Of a stretch of 64,000 nt of DNA, positions 55,146-63,927 are shown in pieces. Below the pieces are notes generated by a model. It was given only the letters and a program-made list of their open reading frames with translations, made no database searches and was not told where the DNA came from. The stretch's first letter is position 1; every line of letters starts with the position of its first letter. The translations under genes were made by a program, and so were the position numbers. This DNA is from Skermanella stibiiresistens SB22 (GTDB lineage Bacteria > Pseudomonadota > Alphaproteobacteria > Azospirillales > Azospirillaceae): NCBI RefSeq assembly GCF_000576635.1, contig NZ_AVFL01000007.1:62001-126000 (forward strand), given 5' to 3'.

Positions 55146-55523
55146 GCGAGCGGCGGAGGCTGATTCACGGCTTTCGCCACGCGATTGGGCAAGGCCAAAC
55201 AGCTTTGGGCGGAGATACCGGGGATTTTTGGTCTTTTTATGCTCATTTTGAGAAATTTTATTACAAGTTCATAATCTCGCCAGGCCTTGTGCCTGAATCA
55301 TGGACACGCTGTTCAGGCATCATTGGCCGTCGCGATGCCAGTTGCTTGTTGTTTCGGCATTGCAACGACGATGAAACCGTGGCCTCGATCGGCAATCCAT
55401 CGGAGCGATCATCCGCCGCGCGGAAAATGGCCGGATTCGATGGTGTGTGGCGGAGCCGTAACACTTGGCATGGTTCTTGATGGTTGGTTTGCAACCGATA
55501 CCATCATGAACAGGGACGACGCC
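55146..55523. other. 378-bp intergenic region before the chemoreceptor-like gene
   Basis: No gene supported. An AT-rich stretch (55225-55275) may hold the promoter. An inverted repeat GCCTGAA (55291-55297) / TTCAGGC (55312-55318) with a 14-base loop follows. An upstream in-frame extension of the next gene covers part of this region but lacks a ribosome site. Confidence 0.4.
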
Positions 55524-56552
55524 ATGACCATCGAGGGCACAAACCTATTCGAACTGTCGCGTGGCGTGCTGGATGTGGCGTCGAAGAAGGTGTCCCTGAT
55601 CGAGGACATCACGCGGCGCACCAAGATGCTGGCGATGAACGCGCGGATCGAGGCGGCTCGCGCGGGGGATGCCGGGCGGGGCTTCGCCATCGTGGCGAAC
55701 GAGGTGTCGGAGATTTCGATCCAGGTCAACAGCATCACCCGGGAACTGCGGTCGGAAATCGTCGCCCGCGTCGATCACCTGACCACCACCGGCAGCACGA
55801 TGGTGCGGGAGATGCATGGCAAGCGGCTGGCCGACCTGTCGCTCAACATGATCGAGATCATCGACCGGAACCTGTACGAGCGGTCCTGCGATGTCCGCTG
55901 GTGGGCGACCGACAGCGCCGTCGTGGATTGCGCCGCGGCGCCGAGCGAGGCGTCCATCGCCCACGCCTCCCAAAGGCTGGGCGTGATCCTGGAGTCCTAT
56001 ACGGTGTATCTCGACCTGTGGATCGCCGACCGCGATGGCAAGGTCCTCGCCAACGGCCGCCCCGACCGTTATCGCGGCGCCCTTGGCGCCGACGTGTCGG
56101 GCGAGCCGTGGTTCCAGCAGGCGATGTCCACCCGCGACGGCGGTGAGTTCACGGTGGGCGATGTCGCCCCGAATGGAAAACTCGACAACCGGGTGGTCGC
56201 CACCTACGCCACGGCGATCCGCCGGGGCGGAGACGCCAAGGGTGAGCCGATCGGCGCGCTCGGCATCTTCTTCGATTGGGAACCGCAGGCGGCGGCGGTG
56301 GTCCAGGGCGTCCGGCTGGAGGAGAACGAGCGGGAGCGTTCGCGCTGCATGCTGCTCGACGCCCGGCACCGGATCATCGCCTCGTCGGACGGACGCGGCA
56401 TCCTGTCGGAAAGCGTGCCGCTGCGGCGCGGCGGCGACGCCATGGGATATTACTCCGACCCGCGGGGAAAACTGATCGGCTACGCCCTGACGCCGGGTTA
56501 CGAGACCTACAAGGGGCTGGGATGGTACGGGGTGATCGTCCAGGACCGCTGA
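55524..56552 (+). CDS. soluble chemoreceptor-like protein with signalling tip N-terminal to a Cache domain
   Basis: 342 residues without membrane helices. Residues about 20-65 hold the MCP hairpin-tip signature (MLAMNARIEAARAGDAGRGF, then IVANEVSEIS) that contacts CheA and CheW. A helical stretch follows, then a Cache-type sensor at about 150-330 (YTVYLDLWIADRDGKVLANG, GEPWFQQAM, IGALGIFFDWEPQA, YKGLGWYGVIVQDR). Normal receptors have the sensor first and two long methylation helices; here the order is reversed and the coiled coil is very short. Start ATG 55524 is preceded by AGGGACG; ATG 55506 is possible. Confidence 0.75.
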   Translation: MTIEGTNLFELSRGVLDVASKKVSLIEDITRRTKMLAMNARIEAARAGDAGRGFAIVANEVSEISIQVNSITRELRSEIVARVDHLTTTGSTMVREMHGKRLADLSLNMIEIIDRNLYERSCDVRWWATDSAVVDCAAAPSEASIAHASQRLGVILESYTVYLDLWIADRDGKVLANGRPDRYRGALGADVSGEPWFQQAMSTRDGGEFTVGDVAPNGKLDNRVVATYATAIRRGGDAKGEPIGALGIFFDWEPQAAAVVQGVRLEENERERSRCMLLDARHRIIASSDGRGILSESVPLRRGGDAMGYYSDPRGKLIGYALTPGYETYKGLGWYGVIVQDR

Positions 56553-56633
56553 CCCGCGCGAGGACGAAACCGATCGGAGCGGGCGGCTGGGCGGCGGGAG
56601 CCTTCTGCGCTCCAGGGAGGGTAGGATGAAAGT

Positions 56634-56654
56634 AATCGGGGTCCGACCCCAATT
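56634..56654 (-). terminator. short hairpin at the end of the 87-residue gene
   Basis: GGGGT (56638-56642), loop CCG, ACCCC (56646-56650), extended by AAT/ATT arms across one mismatch. It lies 19 bases past the stop of the minus-strand gene and between convergent genes. Confidence 0.35.
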
Positions 56655-56672
56655 CGGCGACTCGCCTCGATC

Positions 56673-56936
56673 TCAAAGTCGTTCCTGCTTGAAGCTGACT
56701 TCGACCGGCTCGAATTGCGCCAATTGCTTGTCCGTTAGTCTAGGCGCGAGCGGGTCATATTCGATCTCTTGCTCCGGCATACCGCGCGCGACCCATGCCA
56801 ACGCCTTCGACCGAGCCTCGGCGAGGAGTTCGGCGGGATCAGGGGTTGGAACGGAGGAACGGTTGTCCCGGACGTCTCCCGCCAGACTCGCCGGCGAAAC
56901 CCGCTCGACCATGAAATGCGTCGCGTTCTTCTTCAT
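56673..56936 (-). CDS. small hypothetical protein
   Basis: 87 residues, start MKKNATHFMVERVSPASLAG after AGGTAAG. Central helix LLAEARSKALAWVARGM and an acidic, Pro-containing tail (EIEYDPLAPRLTDKQLAQFE). Not recognised. Size and composition would suit an antitoxin or a small regulator, but no partner toxin is adjacent. Convergent with the chemoreceptor-like gene and divergent from glnD (259-bp gap). Confidence 0.6.
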   Translation of the reverse strand: MKKNATHFMVERVSPASLAGDVRDNRSSVPTPDPAELLAEARSKALAWVARGMPEQEIEYDPLAPRLTDKQLAQFEPVEVSFKQERL

Positions 56937-57195
56937 TCGCTTACCTGATGCCGATGTTCAGTCACCCACCCGTTTTCGAGTATGCCACCAAATAGATGAC
57001 GGATGGATCACCGATTGGCCCGAACCTCCCCGGCGCCCCTCGGCTCGGGGCGGTGTCGCCGGCCGTGCGGTATCAAAATCTTTTCGCTATCATCCATATT
57101 AAGGGTGAACCCATATGCTGGGTGAATAGGGTGTGGTCCCGCCGGAGCGAGCCGGTCGGACGGTGCCGTCCAGACCGCGAGCGCGTTGAACGAAG

Positions 57196-60060
57196 ATGCT
57201 GACCTTAGCCGAAACCATTCCCGATCGCCGGGCCATCGTGTCCAAACGCCGCCTGGGCGCCGAACTGGCCTCGCTGGTCGAAAAGCACGGAACCGGGCCC
57301 GCCCTGCGGCCGCACGTGCTGGCGGCGCTGCGCCAAGCGCTGGAGGAGGGCCGCGCCGAGGTCAGGCGCCGGCTGGAGGCGGGCGGGGGCGGCACCGACT
57401 GCGTCCGCCAGAACGCCTATCTGATGGACCAGGTCATCCGGTCGCTGGCCGAGCACGCGGCCGGCAGCATCTTTCCCGTCGCCAACCCGACGTCGGGCGA
57501 GCATTTCGCGATCGTCGCGATCGGCGGCTATGGCCGGGGCGAAATGGCGCCGTTCTCGGATGTCGACCTGCTGTTCATGCTGCCCTACAAGAAGACGCCG
57601 CGGGTCGAGCAGGTGTTCGAATACATGCTCTATATCCTGTGGGATCTGGGGCTGAAGGTCGGGCACGCCGTCCGGTCGGTGGACGAGTGCATCCGGCAAG
57701 CCAAGGCCGACGTGACGATCCGCACCAGCCTGCTCGAGTCGCGGTTCCTGCACGGCGAGGAGAAGCTGTACAACGAGCTGCGCCGCCGTTTCACCAAGGA
57801 TATCGTGACCGGCACCGGCACCGCCTTCATTGAGGCCAAGCTGGACGAGCGCGACACCCGCCACACCCGCCTGGGCGACAGCCGCTATGTGCTGGAGCCC
57901 AACATCAAGGAGGGCAAGGGGGGCCTCCGCGATCTCCAGACGCTGTTCTGGATCGCCAAATATTATTACCAGGTGGACCGGGTCTCCGAGCTGCTGGAGA
58001 AGGGCGTCCTGCTGGAGGAGGAGGTCGCGAAGTTCGCCAAGGCGCAGGACTTCCTGCTGACGGTGCGCTGCCACCTGCACTATCTGGCCGGCCGGGGCGA
58101 GGACCGCCTGACCTTCGACGTGCAGGCCGACATCAGCCGTCGGCTGGGCTATGTCGACCACGCCGGGCTGATCGGGGTCGAGCGCTTCATGAAGCACTAC
58201 TTCCTGATCGCCAAGGATGTCGGCGACCTGACCCGGATCTTCTGCGCCAACCTGGAGGCGGAGGCCAAGCGCCAGCCGCGCTTCAGCCTGCGGCGGCTGG
58301 CGCTGACCCGGAAGGACGTCGAAGGGTTCCTGCTGGACGGCGAGCGGCTGAACGTCCGCTATGACAGGCAGTTCAAGGACAACCCGGTCGACACGATCCG
58401 GCTGTTCCACGTGGCGCAGGTCAACGGACTGGACATCCACCCCAACGCGCTGCGGGCGCTGACCCGCGCGCTGGGCGTGGTCGGCCCCAAGCTGCGGGCC
58501 GACCCGGAGGCGAACCGCCTGTTCCTGGAGATGCTGACCTCGCGGAAGGATCCCGAGGTGCCGTTGCGCCGGATGAACGAGGCCGGCGTGCTGGGCCGCT
58601 TCGTGCCGGATTTCGGGCGGATCGTCGCCCAGATGCAGTACGACATGTACCATGTGTTCACCGTGGACGAGCACACGCTGTTCGCGCTCGGCATCCTCAA
58701 CGACATCGAGAGCGGCGCGCTGAAGGGCGAGCTGCCGCTGGCCAGCGAGGTGATCCACAAGCTGGTGTCGCGCCGGGCGCTCTACGTCGCGATGCTGCTG
58801 CACGACATCGCCAAGGGGCGCGGCGGCGACCATAGCGTGCTGGGCGCCAAGGTGGCGGAGAAGCTGTGCCCGCGGCTGGGCCTGACCGCCGAGGAGACCG
58901 AGACGGTCGTCTGGCTGGTCCGCTGGCACCTCAACATGTCCGACGCCGCCTTCAAGCGCGATCTGGAGGACGATAAGACCATCCGCGACTTCGTCGAGCT
59001 GGTCCAGTCACCGGAACGCCTGCGCCTGCTGCTGGTGCTGACCACCGCCGACATCCGCGCCGTCGGACCCGGCCGCTGGAACGCCTGGAAGTCGACGCTG
59101 CTGGCGGAACTCTATCACCGCGCCGAGGACCAGATGTCCGGCGTGGTCAGCGCGCTGCGGCGCGAGCGCCGGGTCAGCGCCGCCCAGACCGCGCTGCGGG
59201 GGCTGCTGACCGACTGGGCCGAGCCGGAGATCGAGAACCACCTGTCCCATGGCTATCCGGCGTATTGGCTGAGCTTCGACCCGGAGACCCACGCCCACCA
59301 CGCCCGCCTGATGCGCAACGCCGAGCGGCAAGGGGCGCCGCTGACGGTGGACACCCGGATCGACCGGGCGCGCGCGGTGACGGAGGTGACGATCCACACC
59401 CACGACCATCCCGGCCTGTTCTCGCGGCTGGCCGGAGCCTTCGCGCTGGCTGGGGCGACCATCGTGGACGCCAAGATCTTCACCATGACCAACGGCATGG
59501 CGGTGGACGTGTTCTCGGTGCAGGACGCCGCCGGCGGGCCGTTCGACAGCGGCGACAAGCTCGCCAAGATGGCGGTCATGATCGAGCGCACGCTGTCGGG
59601 CCAGCTCCGCCCGCTCCAGGAACTGGCGAAGCGCAAGCCGACGCTGACCAACCGGACGCGGGTGTTCAAGGTGCCGCCGCGGGTGTTGATCGACAACAAG
59701 GCCAGTACAACCCATACGGTGATCGAGCTGAACGGCCGTGATCGGCCGGGCCTGCTGTACGACGTGACGCGGGCGCTGACCAATCTCAGCCTGCAGATCT
59801 CGTCGGCCAAGGTCTCGACCTATGGCGAGAAGGCGATCGACGTGTTCTATGTCAAGGACGTGTTTGGCCTGAAGATCACGCACGAGAGCAAGCTTGCGCA
59901 GATCCGCGAGAAGGTCCTGACGGCGCTGAGCGACCCCATCGCCGAGGCCCAGGCCGACAGCGGCAACTTCTCCGCCGCCGAGCGCAGCCGGGCGCTGTCC
60001 AAACGCAGGAAGACGACGGCGCCCCGCCGCAAGACCCCGAGCGAGTCGGCGGCGGAGTGA
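57196..60060 (+). CDS. glnD: bifunctional uridylyltransferase/uridylyl-removing enzyme GlnD
   Basis: 954-residue nitrogen sensor that adds UMP to PII proteins when glutamine is low and removes it when glutamine is high. Order: nucleotidyltransferase domain with GGYGRGEMAPFSDVD at about 109-123, helical linker (LQTLFWIAKYYYQ), HD phosphohydrolase domain with LHDIAKGRGGDHS at about 534-546, and two C-terminal ACT domains (HTHDHPGLFSRLAGAF near 733, NGRDRPGLLYDVTRAL near 845) that bind glutamine. Full length for alphaproteobacteria. A small lipoprotein gene follows after two bases. Confidence 0.95.
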   Translation: MLTLAETIPDRRAIVSKRRLGAELASLVEKHGTGPALRPHVLAALRQALEEGRAEVRRRLEAGGGGTDCVRQNAYLMDQVIRSLAEHAAGSIFPVANPTSGEHFAIVAIGGYGRGEMAPFSDVDLLFMLPYKKTPRVEQVFEYMLYILWDLGLKVGHAVRSVDECIRQAKADVTIRTSLLESRFLHGEEKLYNELRRRFTKDIVTGTGTAFIEAKLDERDTRHTRLGDSRYVLEPNIKEGKGGLRDLQTLFWIAKYYYQVDRVSELLEKGVLLEEEVAKFAKAQDFLLTVRCHLHYLAGRGEDRLTFDVQADISRRLGYVDHAGLIGVERFMKHYFLIAKDVGDLTRIFCANLEAEAKRQPRFSLRRLALTRKDVEGFLLDGERLNVRYDRQFKDNPVDTIRLFHVAQVNGLDIHPNALRALTRALGVVGPKLRADPEANRLFLEMLTSRKDPEVPLRRMNEAGVLGRFVPDFGRIVAQMQYDMYHVFTVDEHTLFALGILNDIESGALKGELPLASEVIHKLVSRRALYVAMLLHDIAKGRGGDHSVLGAKVAEKLCPRLGLTAEETETVVWLVRWHLNMSDAAFKRDLEDDKTIRDFVELVQSPERLRLLLVLTTADIRAVGPGRWNAWKSTLLAELYHRAEDQMSGVVSALRRERRVSAAQTALRGLLTDWAEPEIENHLSHGYPAYWLSFDPETHAHHARLMRNAERQGAPLTVDTRIDRARAVTEVTIHTHDHPGLFSRLAGAFALAGATIVDAKIFTMTNGMAVDVFSVQDAAGGPFDSGDKLAKMAVMIERTLSGQLRPLQELAKRKPTLTNRTRVFKVPPRVLIDNKASTTHTVIELNGRDRPGLLYDVTRALTNLSLQISSAKVSTYGEKAIDVFYVKDVFGLKITHESKLAQIREKVLTALSDPIAEAQADSGNFSAAERSRALSKRRKTTAPRRKTPSESAAE

Positions 60061-60062
60061 GG

Positions 60063-60188
60063 GTGCGGCGGGCGATTCTGGCCGCTGTCGCCGCCGTGTT
60101 CTTGGCGGCCTGCGCCACGCCCATCGACGTCGGCGTCAAGGGCGGCAGCGCCAGCCAGACCCGCTGGAAGGTGGGCATCCCGTTCTGA
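60063..60188 (+). CDS. 41-residue putative lipoprotein
   Basis: Short gene starting with GTG two bases after the glnD stop. The protein MRRAILAAVAAVFLAACATP begins with a basic residue pair, a hydrophobic core and a lipobox LAAC, so Cys17 would be the lipidated residue; the mature part is only about 25 residues and ends in TRWKVGIPF. Probably translated by coupling to glnD. Function unknown; it resembles short lysis-protein-like or envelope lipoprotein peptides in size only. Confidence 0.55.
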   Translation: MRRAILAAVAAVFLAACATPIDVGVKGGSASQTRWKVGIPF

Positions 60189-60484
60189 GGGTGGGAGTTT
60201 CCCAAGGCAAGCGAGCATGCTGGAGGTCGCCCCGGCTTCGGAATAGGTATAATTTAATTATATTTATCAATTCGTTGGCCGGAAATTGTCCGGACACTGG
60301 TATGCATGCCCATATTGGCGCCGATGTGTTGTCAGGCGCGGAGGCTTAGCCATCGGAAATTCACTGTGACTGAAAACCGAGATAAGTTATCATCAGATGA
60401 TAACCATGGGACGAGCATGATGCGGGCCTGGAAGGCTTGTTGGATCTCCACGGGTAGATATTCGAAATGGGCGGAGGATACTGG
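60189..60484. other. 296-bp AT-rich region upstream of the toxin-antitoxin pair
   Basis: AT-rich from about 60245, with TATAAT at 60248-60253 but no good -35 at standard spacing. It contains the palindrome at 60386-60404. No gene supported. Confidence 0.45.
60386..60404. promoter_or_regulatory. 19-bp perfect palindrome, candidate antitoxin operator
   Basis: GTTATCATCAGATGATAAC: two 9-base arms around a single A, 80 bases before the toxin start. Position and symmetry suit the binding site of the winged-helix antitoxin encoded downstream, allowing autoregulation. Confidence 0.5.
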
Positions 60485-60766
60485 GTGAAAATCATCGCCC
60501 AGGCAGTTCCAGCCGACCAACGCCGACCACATGGGGTCAACTATAGTCTGACTTTGCATCGACCGACTGGTGACCGCGTCATGGGCTATGACAATGCTCA
60601 TTCCATATGGACAGGGAATTCATCCAGGAAGATTTTGACAATGAAAGCGGATCATCAACATCATGGAGAAAGAGTAACTTCATATGATTACGTAGATGCT
60701 CAGTCTTTACTGAAAAATTTCTGGGACGATGTGAATAAGATTCTCAAGGCGGAGGGTATACCATGA
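60485..60766 (+). CDS. tumE: TumE-family toxin (DUF6516-like)
   Basis: 93-residue protein resembling the TumE toxin of tumE/tumA modules: VNYSLTLHRPTGDRVMGYDN and AHSIWTG near the centre, and a C-terminal helix QSLLKNFWDDVNKILKAEG. The mode of action is not read from the sequence. GTG 60485 follows GGAGG at 7 bases; an ATG at 60467 would sit before this site. The stop overlaps the antitoxin start as ATGA. Less GC-rich than its neighbours, a sign of transfer. Confidence 0.75.
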   Translation: MKIIAQAVPADQRRPHGVNYSLTLHRPTGDRVMGYDNAHSIWTGNSSRKILTMKADHQHHGERVTSYDYVDAQSLLKNFWDDVNKILKAEGIP

Positions 60767-61149
60767 ATATGGGAAGCAAGGTTTTGAATATTGGCATTGC
60801 CTCGCGCGAGGAGATACAGGCTCGGACACTCGCGATAGTGCGTGGCGAATTGAAGGTGAAGCCAGATGACCCAAAGATATGGTTCAATTCCATCGAATCC
60901 CTGGCTCAAGTCTTATCAAGTAAGAACAAGCTGCTGCTCGAGTTGATCTCACAGGCGAAACCGGAGTCAATGACCCATCTCGCCACCTTATCAGGGCGCA
61001 AGATGGGCAATTTATCCAGAACGCTTCATACCATGGAACGGTATGGCTTGGTGGAATTGAGGAAAGAGGCGAGCGGGGTGATCCGGCCTCTCGTTCCCTA
61101 CTCACACGTCAAGCTCGACCTGACGCTGACCCTGTCCCAAGCCGCGTGA
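60763..61149 (+). CDS. tumA: TumA-type winged-helix antitoxin (HVO_A0114-like DNA-binding protein)
   Basis: 128-residue DNA-binding protein. The central winged helix reads SKNKLLLELISQAKPESM then HLATLSGRKMGNLSRTLHTM and YGLVELRKEA, with the recognition helix in the second segment. The N-terminal part likely wraps the toxin. GGAGGG lies 6 bases before ATG 60763. Expected to neutralise TumE and to repress the pair, with the palindrome at 60386 as the probable site. Confidence 0.75.
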   Translation: MNMGSKVLNIGIASREEIQARTLAIVRGELKVKPDDPKIWFNSIESLAQVLSSKNKLLLELISQAKPESMTHLATLSGRKMGNLSRTLHTMERYGLVELRKEASGVIRPLVPYSHVKLDLTLTLSQAA

Positions 61150-61261
61150 AGGCGCGCGCTCCGGCGCGGCACCCAGCCGGATTGCTCTTTGCCGCCGCCG
61201 CGGTTATAAGTCGGCGCGCTTCGGCGCTCCGCTCCCCCTCCTCCGACGCGGCGCGTGTGCC

Positions 61262-62248
61262 ATGACAGATACCCTCGCCAGTGGACTGATCTGCGCCTAT
61301 CGCTTCGGCAAGGATGGCGCGGCCAGGGAACTGACGCTGCCGGTGCTGGCGGATCTGCTGCGGCAGCCGGACGGCTTCATCTGGGCCCATGTCAACATCG
61401 CGGTCTGGCCGATGCGGACCTGGATCACGGAGCGTTCCCACCTGCCGGAGATCGCGCGCGAGGTGCTGGTCTCGATCGACGACGTCCGCCCCCGGTTCGA
61501 GCGGTGCGAGGATGGGCTGATCGGGACGCTGAGCGACGTCCAGCATGATTTCTCCGGCCAGTCCGGCGACATCGGAACGCTGCATGTCTGGTTCACCCGC
61601 AACATGCTGATCACGTCGCGCAACCACGCGCTTCGGGCGGTGGACCGGCTGCGGCTGGACATCCGCGACGGCTTCCAGCCGGTCAGCACCGGCGAGCTGA
61701 TCGGGGCGCTGATCGATCATCTGGCGGAGAGCTTCCAAAAGGTGATCGAGGGCATGGCCGACGATCTGGACAAGATCGAGGACGCGCTGCTGGCCGGAAC
61801 CTCCGCCGACCTGCGCAGCCAGCTTGGCGCCTTGCGCCGGCAGGCGGTCAGCTTGCGCCGCCAGCTGCTGCCCCAGCGCCAGGCGCTGGCGCGGCTGCTC
61901 AGCCTGCCGCCGACCTGGTGGTCGTCGGACGACGCCTATGACCTGCGCGAGGCTGTCGATCGCTTCTCCTCCGTCGCGGAGGACCTGGGCGCCGCCGAGG
62001 ACCGCGCCAAGGTGCTGCAGGACGAGCTGACGGCCAAACTGGCGGAGGAAGGCAACCGGAACCTGTTCCGCCTGTCGATCGTGACGCTGATCTTCCTGCC
62101 CATGACGCTGGTGACCGGCATCTTCGGCATGAACGTCGCGGGGCTGCCCGGCACCCATGACATCCATGCGTTCTTCTGGGTGATCGTGCTGATGATCGTC
62201 TCGGCGGTCGCGACGCTGCTGCTGCTCAAGGTCAAGCATCTCTTCTGA
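61262..62248 (+). CDS. CorA/ZntB-type divalent cation transporter
   Basis: 328 residues. Large cytoplasmic N-terminal domain (about 1-260) ending in long helices (DLRSQLGALRRQAVSLRRQL), then two membrane helices with the pore signature GMNVAGLPG near residue 289 and the short basic tail KVKHLF. The N-terminus WAHVNI and the single-GMN layout fit ZntB-like zinc carriers or a CorA variant; zinc versus magnesium cannot be settled. Starts 112 bp after the TA pair. Confidence 0.88.
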   Translation: MTDTLASGLICAYRFGKDGAARELTLPVLADLLRQPDGFIWAHVNIAVWPMRTWITERSHLPEIAREVLVSIDDVRPRFERCEDGLIGTLSDVQHDFSGQSGDIGTLHVWFTRNMLITSRNHALRAVDRLRLDIRDGFQPVSTGELIGALIDHLAESFQKVIEGMADDLDKIEDALLAGTSADLRSQLGALRRQAVSLRRQLLPQRQALARLLSLPPTWWSSDDAYDLREAVDRFSSVAEDLGAAEDRAKVLQDELTAKLAEEGNRNLFRLSIVTLIFLPMTLVTGIFGMNVAGLPGTHDIHAFFWVIVLMIVSAVATLLLLKVKHLF

Positions 62249-62353
62249 AGAGGCGGCGTTCGTCAGGCGAATGTCGGGCCAAGGTCTTTTGCGTCCATAT
62301 GAAATTAATTCCTGTTGGGCTATCACGGATCAGGTCCGAGAAAGCCCATCCCG

Positions 62354-63754
62354 ATGCATATCGACGTCTTCACCCTGGTGCTCGTCCACTGCCTGGTTTC
62401 GGTGGCCCTGGGCGGTTTGATGCTGGTGTTCTGGTTGTCGCACCGCAACCTGCCGGGGCTGCGCTGCTGGACCATCGCGACGATCCTGCTGGGCGTCAGC
62501 ACGCTGATCTCGACGGCGCGGGTGGTGCTTCCGGAGGTTCCGGCGATCCTGCTCTCCAATGGTCTGATGGTCCTGTGCTTCGGCTTCTTCCATAATGGCG
62601 TCCGGGAGTTCGGCGGAATGCCGACCCGATGGCCCGCCGTCCTTGGGGCCGTGGCGGCGATGGTGCTGTTCCAGGGCTGGTTCACCATCGTGACCAACGA
62701 TGTCCCCGTCAGGATCGTGGCGCTGGCCGTGGTACTGTCCGCCGCCTGCTTCCTGACCGCGCGCGAGCTGCTGCGGGTGGCCGGACCGAACATGCGGACG
62801 ACGGCGCTCAGCGCCGCCTGCCTGTTCGCGATCGTGGGCGTGACGCTGGCCGCCCGGGCGGTCTCGACCCTGATCGAGCCGCCGGTGGCCGATCACATGG
62901 GACGCTATCCCACCCACGCCATCCATTTCCTGGTATCGATCCTGAGCAGCATCCTGCTGGTGTTCTGCCTGCTGATGATGGCGATGCAACGCTTGAATCG
63001 GGACCTCGTCCGCCGCGGCATCCAGCTGGAGGAGGCGCTCAACCGGTCGGAGGACGCCAGCAGCGCGAAGGAGCAGTTCCTCGCCATGATGAGCCATGAG
63101 CTGCGCACGCCGCTGAACGCGATCCTGGGGTTCAGCGACATGCAGCGCAGCCAGATCCTCGGCCCGCTCGGCCATCCGCGCTATCTGGAATACGCGGGCG
63201 ACATCCACGCGTCCGGCAGCCACCTGCTCGGCCTGATCAACTCGATCCTGGACATCTCCAAGGCGACCGCCGGCAAGCTGGAGGTCGCCGTGACGCCGGT
63301 CGACCCGATGCCGATCGCGGAGGAGATGCTGAGGATCATCGGGCACGCCGCCCACGCCAAGCGCATCACGCTGACCCAGGACCCCACCCCAAAGCCGCCG
63401 CTCTGCATGGCCGACCCACAGGCGCTGCGGCAGATCCTGCTGAACCTGCTGTCCAACGCCGTCAAGTTCACCCGCCCCGGCGGCGTGGTCAGCCTGCGGA
63501 TCGCCGAAGTCGGCCGCGACCGCGTCGGCTTCATCGTGCGCGACGACGGGATTGGCATGGATCCGGTGGAGATCCCGCGCCTTTTGCGGCCGTTCGAGCA
63601 ATCGTTCAACATCTACTCCAGTTCCGCCCAGGGGACGGGATTGGGACTGCCGATCGTCGACGCCCTGGTCACCCTGCAAGGTGGCAAGTTGCGGATCGAG
63701 AGCGGGTTGGGAAAAGGCACCACCGTGCTGGTCGAACTGCCCATCGCCGCATGA
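62354..63754 (+). CDS. membrane sensor histidine kinase
   Basis: 466 residues. N-terminal sensor with about seven membrane helices (residues 5-215) and no periplasmic loop of size, suggesting a membrane or respiratory signal. Then HisKA with H-box MMSHELRTPLNAILGFSD near 255, and HATPase_c with LLNLLSNAVKFTRPGG, DDGIGMDP and GTGLGLPIVDALV. No receiver domain and no adjacent response regulator in the window. Start ATG 62354 (MHIDVFTLV); a longer frame from 62315 lacks a ribosome site. Confidence 0.9.
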   Translation: MHIDVFTLVLVHCLVSVALGGLMLVFWLSHRNLPGLRCWTIATILLGVSTLISTARVVLPEVPAILLSNGLMVLCFGFFHNGVREFGGMPTRWPAVLGAVAAMVLFQGWFTIVTNDVPVRIVALAVVLSAACFLTARELLRVAGPNMRTTALSAACLFAIVGVTLAARAVSTLIEPPVADHMGRYPTHAIHFLVSILSSILLVFCLLMMAMQRLNRDLVRRGIQLEEALNRSEDASSAKEQFLAMMSHELRTPLNAILGFSDMQRSQILGPLGHPRYLEYAGDIHASGSHLLGLINSILDISKATAGKLEVAVTPVDPMPIAEEMLRIIGHAAHAKRITLTQDPTPKPPLCMADPQALRQILLNLLSNAVKFTRPGGVVSLRIAEVGRDRVGFIVRDDGIGMDPVEIPRLLRPFEQSFNIYSSSAQGTGLGLPIVDALVTLQGGKLRIESGLGKGTTVLVELPIAA

Positions 63755-63788
63755 GGTCGCGGCAAGAGGACGCGGTATTCGCCGCCGT

Positions 63789-63801
63789 TCCGGAACTGTT
63801 C
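63789..63801. repeat. short palindrome after the histidine kinase gene
   Basis: CGGAAC-T-GTTCCG followed by TTTTCCCTT. Possible weak terminator of the kinase transcript or an operator for the next gene. Confidence 0.3.
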
Positions 63802-63879
63802 CGTTTTCCCTTGTTGAATAGAGCCGGAGACACCTAATATTCGACCGGGAGAGCGGCTGTCACGCGCGGCCGTCACCAG

Positions 63880-63899
63880 TGAATTCGATTGCGAATTCA
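63880..63899. repeat. inverted repeat in the leader of the last gene
   Basis: TGAATTCG, loop ATTG, CGAATTCA: perfect 8-bp arms ending 28 bases before the ATG at 63928. Could be a stem-loop in the 5' leader or a protein-binding site. Confidence 0.4.
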
Positions 63900-63927
63900 A
63901 GGTCGATGACTCGGGAGTGTGCCTGGC

